Positions 1 through 8,679 of a DNA stretch of 32,336 nt are shown piece after piece. The stretch lies in assembly GCA_002405875.1 (NCBI GenBank), contig DHMR01000106.1, forward strand, positions 1 to 32,336, read 5' to 3'. Origin of the DNA: a bacterium UBA4637 (GTDB taxonomy: Bacteria > Bacteroidota > Bacteroidia > Bacteroidales > Bacteroidaceae). The notes beneath the pieces were generated by a model that did not search any database, had not been told where the DNA came from, and saw only the letters and a list, made by a program, of their open reading frames with translations. Each line of letters starts with the position of its first letter. Within the stretch, counting starts at the first letter, position 1. A program made the translations under genes and the position numbers.

Positions 1-30
1 TAATTATTTTTGAAATTAAAGTGCTGAAAT

Positions 31-378
31 ATGGCTACAAATACAGATAAAAGTATGAAAATGTACTATTCCATCAAGGAAGTGGCTGATGAAATAGGAG
101 TGAATGAGTCGACTCTGCGATATTGGGAAAAGGAGTTTCCTTTTCTCAAGCCTAAAATAACTGGCAATAAGGTGCGTCAGTATACACCGAAAGACATAGA
201 GCAGGTGAAGCTCATCTATAACCTAATCAAAGTGAAGGGACTCAAGATAGCAGCGGCTCGTAAGTATTTGGCACAAAACAGAGCGGGTGCCGAGAAAACG
301 TCTGACGTCCTCGACACCCTCATGTCTGTTCGTGACCAACTGAAGGATTTGAAAAAACAAATCGATTCGTTGGTTTAG
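31..378 (+). CDS. MerR-family transcriptional regulator
   Basis: A 115-residue protein with a MerR-type winged helix-turn-helix. The stretch YYSIKEVADEIGVNESTLRY (residues 12-31) followed by WEKEFPFLKP and a second wing near YTPKDIEQVKLI is the family pattern. The C-terminal third (about 85-115) is a short charged helix suited to dimerisation. No effector-binding domain follows, so this is a minimal MerR protein and its signal cannot be read from sequence. The ATG at 31 is used, but in-frame Met codons at residues 9 and 11 lie nearer the HTH. It converges on the pectinesterase gene with only two bases between the stop codons, leaving no room for a separate terminator. The upstream partner, if any, is outside the window. 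The family call is firm and the target is unknown. Confidence 0.85.
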   Translation: MATNTDKSMKMYYSIKEVADEIGVNESTLRYWEKEFPFLKPKITGNKVRQYTPKDIEQVKLIYNLIKVKGLKIAAARKYLAQNRAGAEKTSDVLDTLMSVRDQLKDLKKQIDSLV

Positions 379-380
379 TT

Positions 381-1376
381 CTACCAGCAATCTTCGCCAA
401 AGACATTCAAAATTGTGACTTTGGCTGCTTCTTTCTTGGTGAGTTGATGGCTCCATGGGGCTCTGCCCTTGGTGGAGGCACCTGTGCCATGATTGTTATA
501 TTCTGCATAGCGCGCAGTCTCTTCGTTTTTCTTGTTGCGCCAGTTGTCCCACCCTAAAGGAACGATGTGGCTGCCCATCTCGCAATTCATGAAGGCGGTG
601 GCAGCGAAGGGACGCCATGGCCTACCGAGATATACTTTGTCAACACCTTCGTCTGCAGTGAGTTTGCACTTGTTGAACACGTAACCATACTCCTGACCTG
701 CTGGCGTGGAGGCTGCTGTGATGTAGCTATTGGCTTTGCTATGAATCTCGCAATTCTCAAACCAGGCTCTCGATGGTCCGAAGATGAAGTCGGTTGTTCC
801 CTCTATGTAACAATCATAGAATGCGATACGCGCTCCTGCCACTCCGGTGTAAACGGTATCTTGGTTGCCCAAGAGCCGGCAATTTTGTACCAAAATATGG
901 TCGCCCTCGGTATGTAGTGCGACTGCCTGACCTTGTTTGGCTGCGTTGTTCTCTATGGTGATGTCCTGCAGGGTGATGTAGCTGCCTTGTATCTTTAGAG
1001 TATAGGTGCGGAATGTGCCCATCGGTTTGCCTTTTACGGCGGCTTCGGAATCTAATCCGCCCACTGGCATCAGAATGTTGGCATGGTCATCGTAGGTGAT
1101 GATGGTGTGGTCGCGGTCTTCTCCCATGATAGTGATGTTGGTGAGCCAGGAAGGGATGATGAGCTTTTCTTTATAGACTCCCTTTTTGACATAGATTACC
1201 TTTTGGTAGTCCATGAAGGCACGGCACACCTCGATGGCTTCATCTATGGTGCGAAAATCACCAGTCCCATCACGTGATACTACGAGGGTGTCTGGATTGT
1301 CATACTTGTTGGCAGCGAGCATTGGCAACGCTGTCAAGAATAGAAATAATGCTAATAAAGTCTTTTTCATAAACAT
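381..1376 (-). CDS. Secreted pectinesterase (pectin methylesterase, CE8 family)
   Basis: A 331-residue enzyme expected to remove methyl esters from homogalacturonan, exposing pectate for lyases. The first ~21 residues (MKK, a hydrophobic run, then ALPMLAA) are a signal peptide, so it acts in the periplasm or outside the cell. Family motifs appear in order: KGVYKEKL (65-72), QAVAL (150-154), NQDT (171-174) with the catalytic Asp, DFIFG (196-200) with the second Asp, and LGRPW (250-254) with the conserved Arg. The active site looks complete and the length is normal for a single-domain CE8 enzyme. Starts at residue 1 or Met3 are both possible. It follows relA/spoT on the same strand, with a hairpin at 1394-1422 between them. 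No other pectin-degrading gene or SusCD pair adjoins it. Confidence 0.93.
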   Translation of the reverse strand: MFMKKTLLALFLFLTALPMLAANKYDNPDTLVVSRDGTGDFRTIDEAIEVCRAFMDYQKVIYVKKGVYKEKLIIPSWLTNITIMGEDRDHTIITYDDHANILMPVGGLDSEAAVKGKPMGTFRTYTLKIQGSYITLQDITIENNAAKQGQAVALHTEGDHILVQNCRLLGNQDTVYTGVAGARIAFYDCYIEGTTDFIFGPSRAWFENCEIHSKANSYITAASTPAGQEYGYVFNKCKLTADEGVDKVYLGRPWRPFAATAFMNCEMGSHIVPLGWDNWRNKKNEETARYAEYNNHGTGASTKGRAPWSHQLTKKEAAKVTILNVFGEDCW

Positions 1377-1393
1377 GTAGCTTTAGTTTTGAA

Positions 1394-1422
1394 AAGAGCG
1401 CATCATTATCTGATGCGCTCTT
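1394..1422 (-). terminator. Hairpin terminator after relA/spoT
   Basis: A perfect 12-bp inverted repeat, AAGAGCGCATCA and TGATGCGCTCTT, with a 5-nt loop. On the minus strand it lies 14 bp past the relA/spoT stop and runs into TTTTC. It also ends only 17 bp before the pectinesterase start, so it may act as an attenuator for that gene. Confidence 0.75.
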
Positions 1423-1435
1423 GTATAGTTTGTTT

Positions 1436-3727
1436 TTAAAGTATTCTTTGCACTTCTTGTAGGTCGTCGATTTTTTTGAGCTGGTCCATGATGACCTTTA
1501 CATCGTCTCTGTCATGGATGCGGAGCTCAATGGTGCCATCAAATATTCCGTTGTCGCTACTGATGGTGAGCTTATGGATATTGATGCCCAATTGGTCGCT
1601 GATAACCTTGCTTACATCCAAGAGCATGCCTTTGCGGTCGATTCCCTTGATTTCGATGGTGGCATCGAAGAGCAGCTGCTTGTGCATGTCCCATTTGGCA
1701 TCTACGATGCGGTTGCCGAAGCTAGATTTCAACTTGGCTGCAACCTGACAAGAACGCTTGTGTATCTCGATGCGATTCTTATTGTCGATGAAGCCCATGA
1801 CATCATCGCCAGGAATGGCGTGGCAGCAATCGGGAAATATGAACTGGTTGATATTCTCTTCTGTGAGGATAAGTGGTTTCTTCTTGTTGAAATCCTTACC
1901 TACGACGAAAAGCTCCTGTGGTTTCACGATGCCTTGAACATCTTCCTTTTCCTTGTTCTTGTTGAGGAATGGAATGTAGTCGCGCCAGCTGGTGGATTGT
2001 TTTTGCTTCCTGGCTTTGCCTTGCAGTTCATCGAAATCCTTATCGCCCAAAATGATGCGGTGGTCTCCGAGTGATTGGAAGAAATTTTCTGGCTTTTGTA
2101 TGTTGTGGAACTCGCATAGACGGTCTACCACAGAGTTGGTAATCTCTATGCTATTCTTCTTGAGCCATTCTGTGAGAATAGCTTCTCCCTTCTTCTGTAT
2201 TTCTCGTGAGTCGCGTCTCAGAATAGCCTGAATCTTGCTCTTCGCTTTGGCTGTGCTAACGAAATTAACCCATTCTGGCTGCACATGCTGGCTCTTGGAG
2301 GTGAGAATCTCCACCTGATCGCCGCTCTGTAACTTGTGGCTCAAAGGCACCAACTTGTGGTTCACCTTAGCACCGATGCAGTGGCTGCCAAGGAATGTAT
2401 GTATTTGGAAGGCAAAATCGAGAGCTGTACAGCCTGAAGGCATCGTCTTGATTTCTCCCTTAGGAGTAAATACAAAGATTTCTGAGGCATAAAGATTTAG
2501 CTTGATGGCATCGAGGAAATCCATGGCATCCGGCTGTGGGTCGTCGAGAATCTCCTTGATGGTACTCAGCCAGTCGTTCAGTTCATTCTCGTCTTCTGTG
2601 TATTCTCCACCATTGTTGCCCTCTTTGTATTTCCAGTGGGCAGCAAATCCTTTCTCTGCCACCTCGTCCATGCGGTCTGAACGGATTTGTACCTCTATCC
2701 AGCGTCCCTGCTTGCTCATCAGTGTGACGTGCAAGGCTTGATAGCCGTTAGCCTTTGGGTGGTTGAGCCAATCGCGAAGGCGGTCTGGATGACTCTTGTA
2801 AATCTTGCTGATGGCCACATAGATGTTGAAGCATTCATTCACCTCGTTGGCTCTCACTTTCGGTGTGAAGATGATGCGGACAGCAAGAATGTCATAGATT
2901 TCGTCGAAACTTACGTGCTTGTTTTGCATCTTGTTCCAGATGCTGTAAGGGCTCTTGACACGTGCCTTGATTTTATATTCCACACCTAGTTTGTCGAGTT
3001 CTTGGCGGATGGGGGCTGTGAACTGCTCGAAGAGTGTATCACGCTGTGCCTCAGTGTCGGCTAGTTTATGCTCAATGTTAGCGTACTCTTGTGGGTGGTC
3101 ATAGCGGAAACTTAGGTCTTCTAGCTCTGTCTTGATTTTGTTCAGTCCCAGTCGGTTTGCCAAAGGGGCGTAGATATAAAGGGTTTCGCCTGCAATCTTG
3201 TATTGCTTGTTGGCAGGTTGAGAGGCTAGGGTGCGCATGTTGTGCAAGCGATCGCATATCTTGATGAGAATCACGCGAATGTCGTCACTCATTGTAAGCA
3301 GCAACTTCTTGAAGTTTTCTGCCTGTGCCGATGCTTTGTCACCGAATATTCCACCACTGATTTTTGTCAGTCCGTCCACAATTTGGGCTATTTTGGCACC
3401 GAAGATATTCTCGATGTCTTCTACCGTGTAGTCGGTGTCTTCCACCACGTCGTGGAGTAGGGCTGCACAAATGCTCGTCGAGCCAAGTCCCATCTCCTCG
3501 CAGGCAATCTGTGCTACGGCGATTGGGTGCATGATATAGGGTTCGCCAGAGAGACGGCGCACTCCTTTGTGCGCTTGTCTGGCGAAATTGAATGCCTTGG
3601 TCACAATGTCCACCTTCTTGCGGTGGCGTGAACTCAAGTAGGTGTCAAGCAGATGCTGGAAAGCATCGCCTATCAGCTTGTTGTCTGCTTGTTCTCTTTC
3701 TAGGTCTTTCAAGTTCTGGTCGTCCAT
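1436..3727 (-). CDS. Bifunctional (p)ppGpp synthetase/hydrolase (RelA/SpoT family)
   Basis: A 763-residue long RSH enzyme that makes and degrades (p)ppGpp, the stringent-response alarmone, in the cytoplasm. The N-terminal HD hydrolase domain (about 45-190) keeps MHP (66-68) and the metal-binding HDVVED (92-97), so hydrolysis is expected. The synthetase domain (about 230-370) has RVKSPYSIWNKM (256-267), GYQALH (328-333) and EVQIRSDRMDEVAEKG (345-360), so synthesis is also expected. A TGS domain follows at about 415-477 (IFVFTPKGEI), and an ACT domain ends the protein (about 690-763). It is the last gene of the run that starts with parA, 27 bp after the lytic transglycosylase. A strong hairpin follows. 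The symbol is left blank because Bacteroidota name this enzyme variously relA, spoT or rel. Confidence 0.96.
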   Translation of the reverse strand: MDDQNLKDLEREQADNKLIGDAFQHLLDTYLSSRHRKKVDIVTKAFNFARQAHKGVRRLSGEPYIMHPIAVAQIACEEMGLGSTSICAALLHDVVEDTDYTVEDIENIFGAKIAQIVDGLTKISGGIFGDKASAQAENFKKLLLTMSDDIRVILIKICDRLHNMRTLASQPANKQYKIAGETLYIYAPLANRLGLNKIKTELEDLSFRYDHPQEYANIEHKLADTEAQRDTLFEQFTAPIRQELDKLGVEYKIKARVKSPYSIWNKMQNKHVSFDEIYDILAVRIIFTPKVRANEVNECFNIYVAISKIYKSHPDRLRDWLNHPKANGYQALHVTLMSKQGRWIEVQIRSDRMDEVAEKGFAAHWKYKEGNNGGEYTEDENELNDWLSTIKEILDDPQPDAMDFLDAIKLNLYASEIFVFTPKGEIKTMPSGCTALDFAFQIHTFLGSHCIGAKVNHKLVPLSHKLQSGDQVEILTSKSQHVQPEWVNFVSTAKAKSKIQAILRRDSREIQKKGEAILTEWLKKNSIEITNSVVDRLCEFHNIQKPENFFQSLGDHRIILGDKDFDELQGKARKQKQSTSWRDYIPFLNKNKEKEDVQGIVKPQELFVVGKDFNKKKPLILTEENINQFIFPDCCHAIPGDDVMGFIDNKNRIEIHKRSCQVAAKLKSSFGNRIVDAKWDMHKQLLFDATIEIKGIDRKGMLLDVSKVISDQLGINIHKLTISSDNGIFDGTIELRIHDRDDVKVIMDQLKKIDDLQEVQRIL

Positions 3728-3754
3728 AGTCGTACCCTCCTATATTTTACTTTT

Positions 3755-5140
3755 TTATTTCACCTTGAGTTTCTTTCCAGCACGGATGCTGTTGCCAGAT
3801 ATGCCGTTGAGTTTGCGGAGCTTTTTCACGGTTGTACCGTTGCGTGCAGCTATCTCCGACAGGGTGTCGCCACTCTTGATGGTCACACTCTTGTTGCGCT
3901 TTTCTGAGCCTTTCTTGCCTTTCTTTCCCTTCTTGCTGCTTCGGCTACTGCTGCTGTTTCGGTTGCTGCGAGAAGACGAACTGCTGTGGCGGCTATAGCT
4001 ACTGCGAGAACGGCCCACGGATGGAACGTCGTCGTTTACGTCGACAAGAGTGCGCTTGAGTAGTAATTCGTCGGCTTTGTAGGCACAAATACTGTCCTCT
4101 TGGTCGATGAATGAGCCGATGAGAGTACTAGGCAATCGCAGCGTCATGGGATGGTTGAGACCATTGATGATGTCGTGACGGTACTGTGGGTTGAGGTTGC
4201 GCAAGTGCTCTATGTCGATGTTCAGCTTCTGGGCAATTTGCTCGAAATGTATGTCTTTGTCTACTACCACGGTGTCTGTCTTTGTTGGCAGCTCGGTTAC
4301 CATCGGACAGATGTTGTGGTCGCAATAGTAATTCATGATGTAGTTGGCGGCGATGAAGGCTGGCACATATCCACGGGTCTCCTTTGGTAGGTATGGATAG
4401 ATGTTCCAGTAGTCGGCGTTGCCCTTGGCGCGGTGGATGGCCTTGTTGACGTTGGTTGGACCACAGTTGTAAGCGGCTATCACGAGACTCCAGTCGTCGA
4501 ATATCTTGTAGAGGTCGCTCAGATAGTGGGCTGCAGCATAAGAGGCCTTGACTGGGTCACGGCGCTCATCAATGAGGGTGTTTACCTCCAGACCATATCG
4601 TTTGCCGGTGGGCAACATAAACTGCCATAAGCCTGTGGCACCTACCCTCGACACCGCTTTTGGGTTGAGTGCAGACTCTATCACTGGTAGATATTTCAAT
4701 TCCAATGGCAAGTTGTATGCCTCCAATGCTTCTTCGAAGATTGGCATATAGAAATTGCTGGCTCCCAGCATGAAGCTTACAGAGCGACGCAGTTTGCCAC
4801 TGTAACGATCGATGAACTTCTGAACCACATCATTGTATGGCATCTCGATGATGGTGGGAAGTCGTTTCAGACGATCTATGTATACTTCACGCTCAAACAC
4901 AGGATTTACGTCCTTGTAGTTGCATGATGTATCGGGCATCAAGTAGGTCTGTGCATTATATAGGTGCAACAGGCTGTCGAGGTTGTCCTCCAGTCCCTCT
5001 GGTACCTCGATTTCCTCTGCCTTTCCGTCCTTGTCTGTTACAGTTATCACGTCGTCATCGTCTTCCGTGCTATCTGTTTGAGCTTGCATCCCCTGCAAAC
5101 CTAGCAGCAACGCTGCTGCCATAATCAATATCTTCTTCAT
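3755..5140 (-). CDS. MltD-like membrane/periplasmic lytic transglycosylase with LysM
   Basis: A 461-residue peptidoglycan lytic transglycosylase. A signal peptide covers residues 1-21 (MKKILIMAAALLLGLQGMQA). The SLT catalytic domain spans about 140-260. It has the Glu in PVIES (Glu155), then GATGLWQFM (167-175), and AAYNCGPTNV (222-231), all hallmarks of the MltD/Slt fold. A weak LysM-like stretch at about 297-337 (FEQIAQKLNIDIEHLRNLNP) is followed by a Ser/Arg/Lys low-complexity linker (376-415). A clear LysM (418-461, SGDTLSEIAARNGTTVKKL) should bind peptidoglycan. It sits between the DUF5683 gene and relA/spoT on the same strand. The very basic linker is unusual and may contact cell-wall polymers or nucleic acid. 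The catalytic assignment is firm and the MltD name is by similarity. Confidence 0.93.
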   Translation of the reverse strand: MKKILIMAAALLLGLQGMQAQTDSTEDDDDVITVTDKDGKAEEIEVPEGLEDNLDSLLHLYNAQTYLMPDTSCNYKDVNPVFEREVYIDRLKRLPTIIEMPYNDVVQKFIDRYSGKLRRSVSFMLGASNFYMPIFEEALEAYNLPLELKYLPVIESALNPKAVSRVGATGLWQFMLPTGKRYGLEVNTLIDERRDPVKASYAAAHYLSDLYKIFDDWSLVIAAYNCGPTNVNKAIHRAKGNADYWNIYPYLPKETRGYVPAFIAANYIMNYYCDHNICPMVTELPTKTDTVVVDKDIHFEQIAQKLNIDIEHLRNLNPQYRHDIINGLNHPMTLRLPSTLIGSFIDQEDSICAYKADELLLKRTLVDVNDDVPSVGRSRSSYSRHSSSSSRSNRNSSSSRSSKKGKKGKKGSEKRNKSVTIKSGDTLSEIAARNGTTVKKLRKLNGISGNSIRAGKKLKVK

Positions 5141-5245
5141 TTTATAGTCGTTTCTTTCTTTGTGTCTTTTTTAAAGTTTGTAATGAATGTATATATATTA
5201 ATAAGGTGTAGCAGTTGGATACAACTCCTACCCTGTAATTATCAT

Positions 5246-5986
5246 TTAGAAGGTGAGCGAGCAACTTACCCCTAATGCTCCCGAACGCAAAGGGTTAGGA
5301 GAAAGATTTCCGTTGCCCATCACTGCGGGCTCTACACGCAAGGTGAGATCATCTGAGATGTCGAATTCTGACAGGGATGCGTCTACATAGGCATCTATTA
5401 CCGAGAAGGCATATACACCTATCATTACAAACATACCCATGTCTCTCCAGCGGCGGTATTTGTCTTTACGCTTGCGGAAGATTTCCTTGTAGCGGTCGAT
5501 GTTGCTTGCGTCTATAGTAGCTCCCAGATGCAAAAACTGGTTGTAGCTCTGCGTGTTGGGATCATCGTCCATGATGTCCATGTAGGCTTGTGAATAGTCG
5601 TGATACATCTGGTTGTTCCAGGTGATGGCATAAGCACAGCCCACGAAGCCTCCGTATATGATAGGTAGCTTCCAGTATTTGCGATTGTATATCTGTCCTG
5701 CACCAGGCAACACCAGTGCCAACCACATCGCCCTTTTTGTGTCAGGACGCCAAGTGGCCCAGTCGCGTTTCTTTCTGGTGGGTTGCAGTTGCTTGTTCAG
5801 TTTGGCAAGATTGGCGCTGTCGTTGGGTTGCAGGGCGTGGTCGATGGATGAGTTCACCGAGTCGGCTGATGCTATGGCAGGCACATTCATGTCTTGCTGC
5901 TTCTCTTTGCTCTTCTGTGCAGAAGCGGTGACGGAACAGGCAATCAACAATGCCGTGATGCAGATATGTGATAATATGGATTTCAC
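5246..5986 (-). CDS. DUF5683 domain protein, secreted or inner-membrane
   Basis: A 246-residue protein with a signal peptide (about 1-23, ending VTASA). The conserved block starts at WATWRPDTKRAMWLALVLP and continues GAGQIYNRKYWKLPIIYGG, which I recognise as the DUF5683 signature; this family commonly follows parB in Bacteroidota. The hydrophobic stretch around ALVLPGAG, a second around GGFVGCAYAITW, and a third near MFVMIGVYAFSVIDAYVDA suggest membrane association. The C-terminal tail contains DLTLRVEPAV and a closing LGVSCSLTF, which could be a beta-strand. The molecular function is not known. Its position between parB and a cell-wall lytic enzyme suggests a link between chromosome segregation and envelope growth, but that is inference. 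The stop lies 105 bp before the transglycosylase start. Confidence 0.85.
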   Translation of the reverse strand: MKSILSHICITALLIACSVTASAQKSKEKQQDMNVPAIASADSVNSSIDHALQPNDSANLAKLNKQLQPTRKKRDWATWRPDTKRAMWLALVLPGAGQIYNRKYWKLPIIYGGFVGCAYAITWNNQMYHDYSQAYMDIMDDDPNTQSYNQFLHLGATIDASNIDRYKEIFRKRKDKYRRWRDMGMFVMIGVYAFSVIDAYVDASLSEFDISDDLTLRVEPAVMGNGNLSPNPLRSGALGVSCSLTF

Positions 5987-6012
5987 TTCTTTTGTTTACT
6001 TGTTTTCTTCCC

Positions 6013-6924
6013 TTATTCTTGTTTCAATTGGTCGAAGATACTCATGATGTGCTCCAGCTCTTCTTCGTTGGCAAATGGAATGCTTATTTTACCCTTTCCC
6101 TTTGCTGAACAGGAGAGTTGCACTTTGGTGTTGAGAAAGCTGGAGAGGCGGTTCTTCAACAGAGTGAACTCCTCTGGCAATTGAGCCTTGGCAGCGATGG
6201 TCTTCTTGCCACTCTCGATGTCTTCTCCGTTTTTAAGTCGTTGCACTAGTTCTTCTACCTTACGAACGGAGTATCCGTTTTTTTGAATTTCCTTGAACAG
6301 TTTGATTTGTAGTGAAGGACTATCCAAGGCGAGCAGGGCACGGCAGTGCCCCATGTCGATATCTTTTTTCTGGAGTGCCATCTGCACTTGAGCAGGTAGC
6401 TTGAGCAGTCGCAGGTAATTGGCGATGGCGGCACGGCTTTTGCCCACGCGTTCTGAGATTTTCTCTTGTGTCATTCCCTCGTTTTCGAGTAGATGCTCGT
6501 ATGCAAGGGCTATCTCTATGGCGTTGAGGTCTTGGCGCTGAATATTTTCCACCAAAGCCATCTCCATTACATTTTCGTCGCTGATGGTGCGGATATAAGC
6601 AGGAATGGCTGTAAGGCCTGCAAGCTGTGAGGCGCGCCAACGGCGTTCACCAGCGATGATTTGGAATCGATTCTCCGCTACTTGTCTCAGGGTGATAGGT
6701 TGGATGATGCCTATTGCCTTGATGCTGTCTGCCAACTCGCGTAAAGCTTCGTCGTCGAATTCGCGGCGTGGCTGGTTTGGGTTGGCCTCTATCTGGTCGA
6801 GAGGTATCTCATTGATGGTGCTGCTACCTTGTGTACGCACTCCCTCGGTTGATATGAGGGCGTCTAGTCCTCGCCCCAGGGCGTTGCTTTTAGTTCCGTT
6901 GTTATATTTCTTGTGTACTGCCAT
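6013..6924 (-). CDS. parB: Chromosome-partitioning protein ParB
   Basis: The ParB/Spo0J CTPase and DNA-binding protein that loads at parS sites and works with ParA to segregate origins. The ParB N-terminal domain has IPLDQIEANPNQPRR, DSIKAIGIIQPI and the CTP-binding GERRWRA motif. ENIQRQDLNAIEIA and the HTH (MTQEKISERVGKSRAAIANY LRLLKLP) follow, then a C-terminal dimerisation region. I start it at the Met of MAVHKKYNNG (6924). An upstream in-frame Met at 6954 would add ten residues from a repetitive CTTTGAA-type stretch that looks like leader sequence. It lies 86 bp after parA, consistent with one transcript. No convincing parS palindrome was found by eye in the window. Confidence 0.95.
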   Translation of the reverse strand: MAVHKKYNNGTKSNALGRGLDALISTEGVRTQGSSTINEIPLDQIEANPNQPRREFDDEALRELADSIKAIGIIQPITLRQVAENRFQIIAGERRWRASQLAGLTAIPAYIRTISDENVMEMALVENIQRQDLNAIEIALAYEHLLENEGMTQEKISERVGKSRAAIANYLRLLKLPAQVQMALQKKDIDMGHCRALLALDSPSLQIKLFKEIQKNGYSVRKVEELVQRLKNGEDIESGKKTIAAKAQLPEEFTLLKNRLSSFLNTKVQLSCSAKGKGKISIPFANEEELEHIMSIFDQLKQE

Positions 6925-7010
6925 TATTTTCTTTGAACTTTGAACTTTAAACATTTAAACTTTATGATGCTAATGTTCAAGCATAATTACTTATTAATTT
7001 GTTATAATGA

Positions 7011-7775
7011 TTAACTGTTCTTGTTTATGATTTCCTTGGCGAGTGCCAAGTGGTTTTTGGCACCGTTGCTCTCTGCGTCGTAGAGAATGACTGGAAGACC
7101 GTGGCTCGGACTCTCACTCAACTTTACGTTTCGTTGAATCACAGTCTTGAACACCAGTTCCTGGAAATGGCGCTTCACTTCGTCGTATATTTGGTTGGCG
7201 AGACGAAGGCGACTGTCATACATCGTGAGCAAGAAACCTTCGATTTCGAGCTTTGGGTTAAGCTTGCTCTTGATGATTTTGATGGTGTTGAGCAACTTGC
7301 TGATGCCTTCTAGGGCGAAATACTCACATTGTACAGGGATGATTACCGAGTCGGCTGCGGTGAGAGAGTTTACGGTGATGAGACCCAAGGAAGGAGAACA
7401 ATCTATCAATATGTAGTCATATTCTTCTCGGATGGGTTCCAGTAAAGTCTTAATCACCTTTTCGCGGTTTTTCAGATTGAGCATTTCGATTTCTGCACCT
7501 ACCAAGTCTATGTGGCTAGGGATAATGTCGAGCCCATCGATGTCGGTGGTGTAAATGGCATCGCATACATCGGCGTGGTCGATGATGCACTCATACAGAG
7601 AACAGTCTACCTCGCTGATGTCTACTCCCAGTCCGCTGGATGCGTTCGCCTGTGGATCTGCGTCCACGACGAGCACAGTCTTCTCAAGAGTAGCCAGCGA
7701 AGCTGCCAAATTTATCGTGGTGGTAGTCTTTCCGACACCGCCCTTCTGATTTGCTAAAGCGATAATCTTTCCCAT
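7011..7775 (-). CDS. parA: Chromosome-partitioning ATPase ParA (Soj-like)
   Basis: A 254-residue ParA/MinD-class ATPase that binds DNA non-specifically when ATP-loaded and is stimulated by ParB. The deviant Walker A KGGVGKTTT (residues 11-19) has the signature lysine Lys11. VVDADPQANASSGLG (about 36-50) and DYILIDCSPSLGLITVN (about 119-135) are the other family blocks. The short length and lack of an N-terminal HTH indicate a chromosomal Soj type rather than a plasmid SopA type. It heads the block parA-parB-DUF5683-lytic transglycosylase-relA/spoT. A TATCTTTG -7 element lies 22 bp upstream and the surE promoter fires in the opposite direction from the same intergenic gap. Confidence 0.96.
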   Translation of the reverse strand: MGKIIALANQKGGVGKTTTTINLAASLATLEKTVLVVDADPQANASSGLGVDISEVDCSLYECIIDHADVCDAIYTTDIDGLDIIPSHIDLVGAEIEMLNLKNREKVIKTLLEPIREEYDYILIDCSPSLGLITVNSLTAADSVIIPVQCEYFALEGISKLLNTIKIIKSKLNPKLEIEGFLLTMYDSRLRLANQIYDEVKRHFQELVFKTVIQRNVKLSESPSHGLPVILYDAESNGAKNHLALAKEIINKNS

Positions 7776-7796
7776 TTCCTAAGTTAAAATTTTCTG

Positions 7797-7804
7797 CAAA
7801 GATA
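7797..7804 (-). promoter_or_regulatory. Candidate -7 element for the parA operon
   Basis: Reads TATCTTTG on the minus strand, matching the Bacteroidota -7 consensus TAnnTTTG, 22 bp before the parA ATG. No good TTG is present at -33, so only half of the promoter is supported. Confidence 0.5.
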
Positions 7805-7846
7805 CAAAAATATTGTGAGAATGACGTTACTTTAAAGGTTTTTTCG

Positions 7847-7854
7847 TACTTTTG
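7847..7854 (+). promoter_or_regulatory. Candidate -7 element for surE-lpxB
   Basis: TACTTTTG matches TAnnTTTG and lies 22 bp before the surE ATG. The -33 region has no clear TTG. It shares the intergenic gap with the divergent parA element, in a back-to-back arrangement. Confidence 0.5.
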
Positions 7855-7876
7855 CACCAAAAAGAAAGATATTTTT

Positions 7877-8656
7877 ATGGAAAATAAGAGACCTTTAGTA
7901 TTAATTTCGAATGATGATGGCTATCATGCCAATGGCATCAAGACCCTCGTAGGCTTTCTCAAAGACTGGTGCGACATCTTGGTTTGTGCTCCGGAAAGTG
8001 CTCGCTCGGGATTTTCTTGCGCCTTTTCTGCTGTTACTCCTTTGCGCCTCAAACGTCGCCACAACATGGGTGATGATGTGGAGGTGTGGTCGTGCAGTGG
8101 CACGCCTGTGGATTGTGTGAAGATTGCTCTCTCGGAGCTTCTTGATGGTCGTACTCCAGATCTTATCTTGGGTGGCATCAATCATGGCGACAACTCTAGT
8201 GTCAATAATCATTATTCTGGTACAATGGGTGTTGCCAAAGAGGGATGTATGAAGCGAATTCCTTCGATAGCGTTCAGTAGTTGCAATTATGACGAGAATG
8301 CCGACTTGGCGCCTCTTCGAGATGGCGTGATCAAGGTGATTAAGAAGGTACTTGAGAATGGGCTGCCAGAATATACTTGCCTTAACGTTAATTTCCCTGC
8401 TTTGCCACCTTTTCACGGTTTCAAAGTTTGTAGAATGACTCATGGGTCGTGGGTTAACGAAGTGGATCGTAGAACCCATCCACATGGTTATGACTATTTT
8501 TGGATGGTGGGCAGCTATCGGAACGATGAGCCTGATGCCAAAGACACAGACCAATGGGCTGTTCATCATGGATACGTTGCCATCACGCCTACCAAAATAG
8601 ACGTGACTGACTACGATTGGATAAAAAATAATGATTGGGGCTTGGAAAACTCCTAA
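7877..8656 (+). CDS. surE: 5'/3'-nucleotidase SurE
   Basis: A 259-residue metal-dependent survival-protein-E phosphatase that hydrolyses nucleoside monophosphates. The N-terminal metal site SNDDGYHANGI (11-21) is diagnostic, with Asp13 and Asp14 as ligands. CAPESARSG follows with the conserved Ser, then CSGTPVDCVKIAL and GGINHGDNSS with the Asn ligand. HYSGTMGVAKEG completes the family set. Length is typical. It precedes lpxB by 23 bp and is probably co-transcribed with it. The role in this organism is inferred from the family; no stationary-phase partners (pcm, rpoS) are nearby. Confidence 0.95.
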   Translation: MENKRPLVLISNDDGYHANGIKTLVGFLKDWCDILVCAPESARSGFSCAFSAVTPLRLKRRHNMGDDVEVWSCSGTPVDCVKIALSELLDGRTPDLILGGINHGDNSSVNNHYSGTMGVAKEGCMKRIPSIAFSSCNYDENADLAPLRDGVIKVIKKVLENGLPEYTCLNVNFPALPPFHGFKVCRMTHGSWVNEVDRRTHPHGYDYFWMVGSYRNDEPDAKDTDQWAVHHGYVAITPTKIDVTDYDWIKNNDWGLENS

Positions 8657-8679
8657 CTAGAAATTCCTAATACAGAATT

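Noticed and set aside
6924..6954. Ten-residue N-terminal extension of ParB
   Set aside because: It derives from a repetitive CTTTGAA-like leader, and the Met at 6924 gives the usual ParB start.
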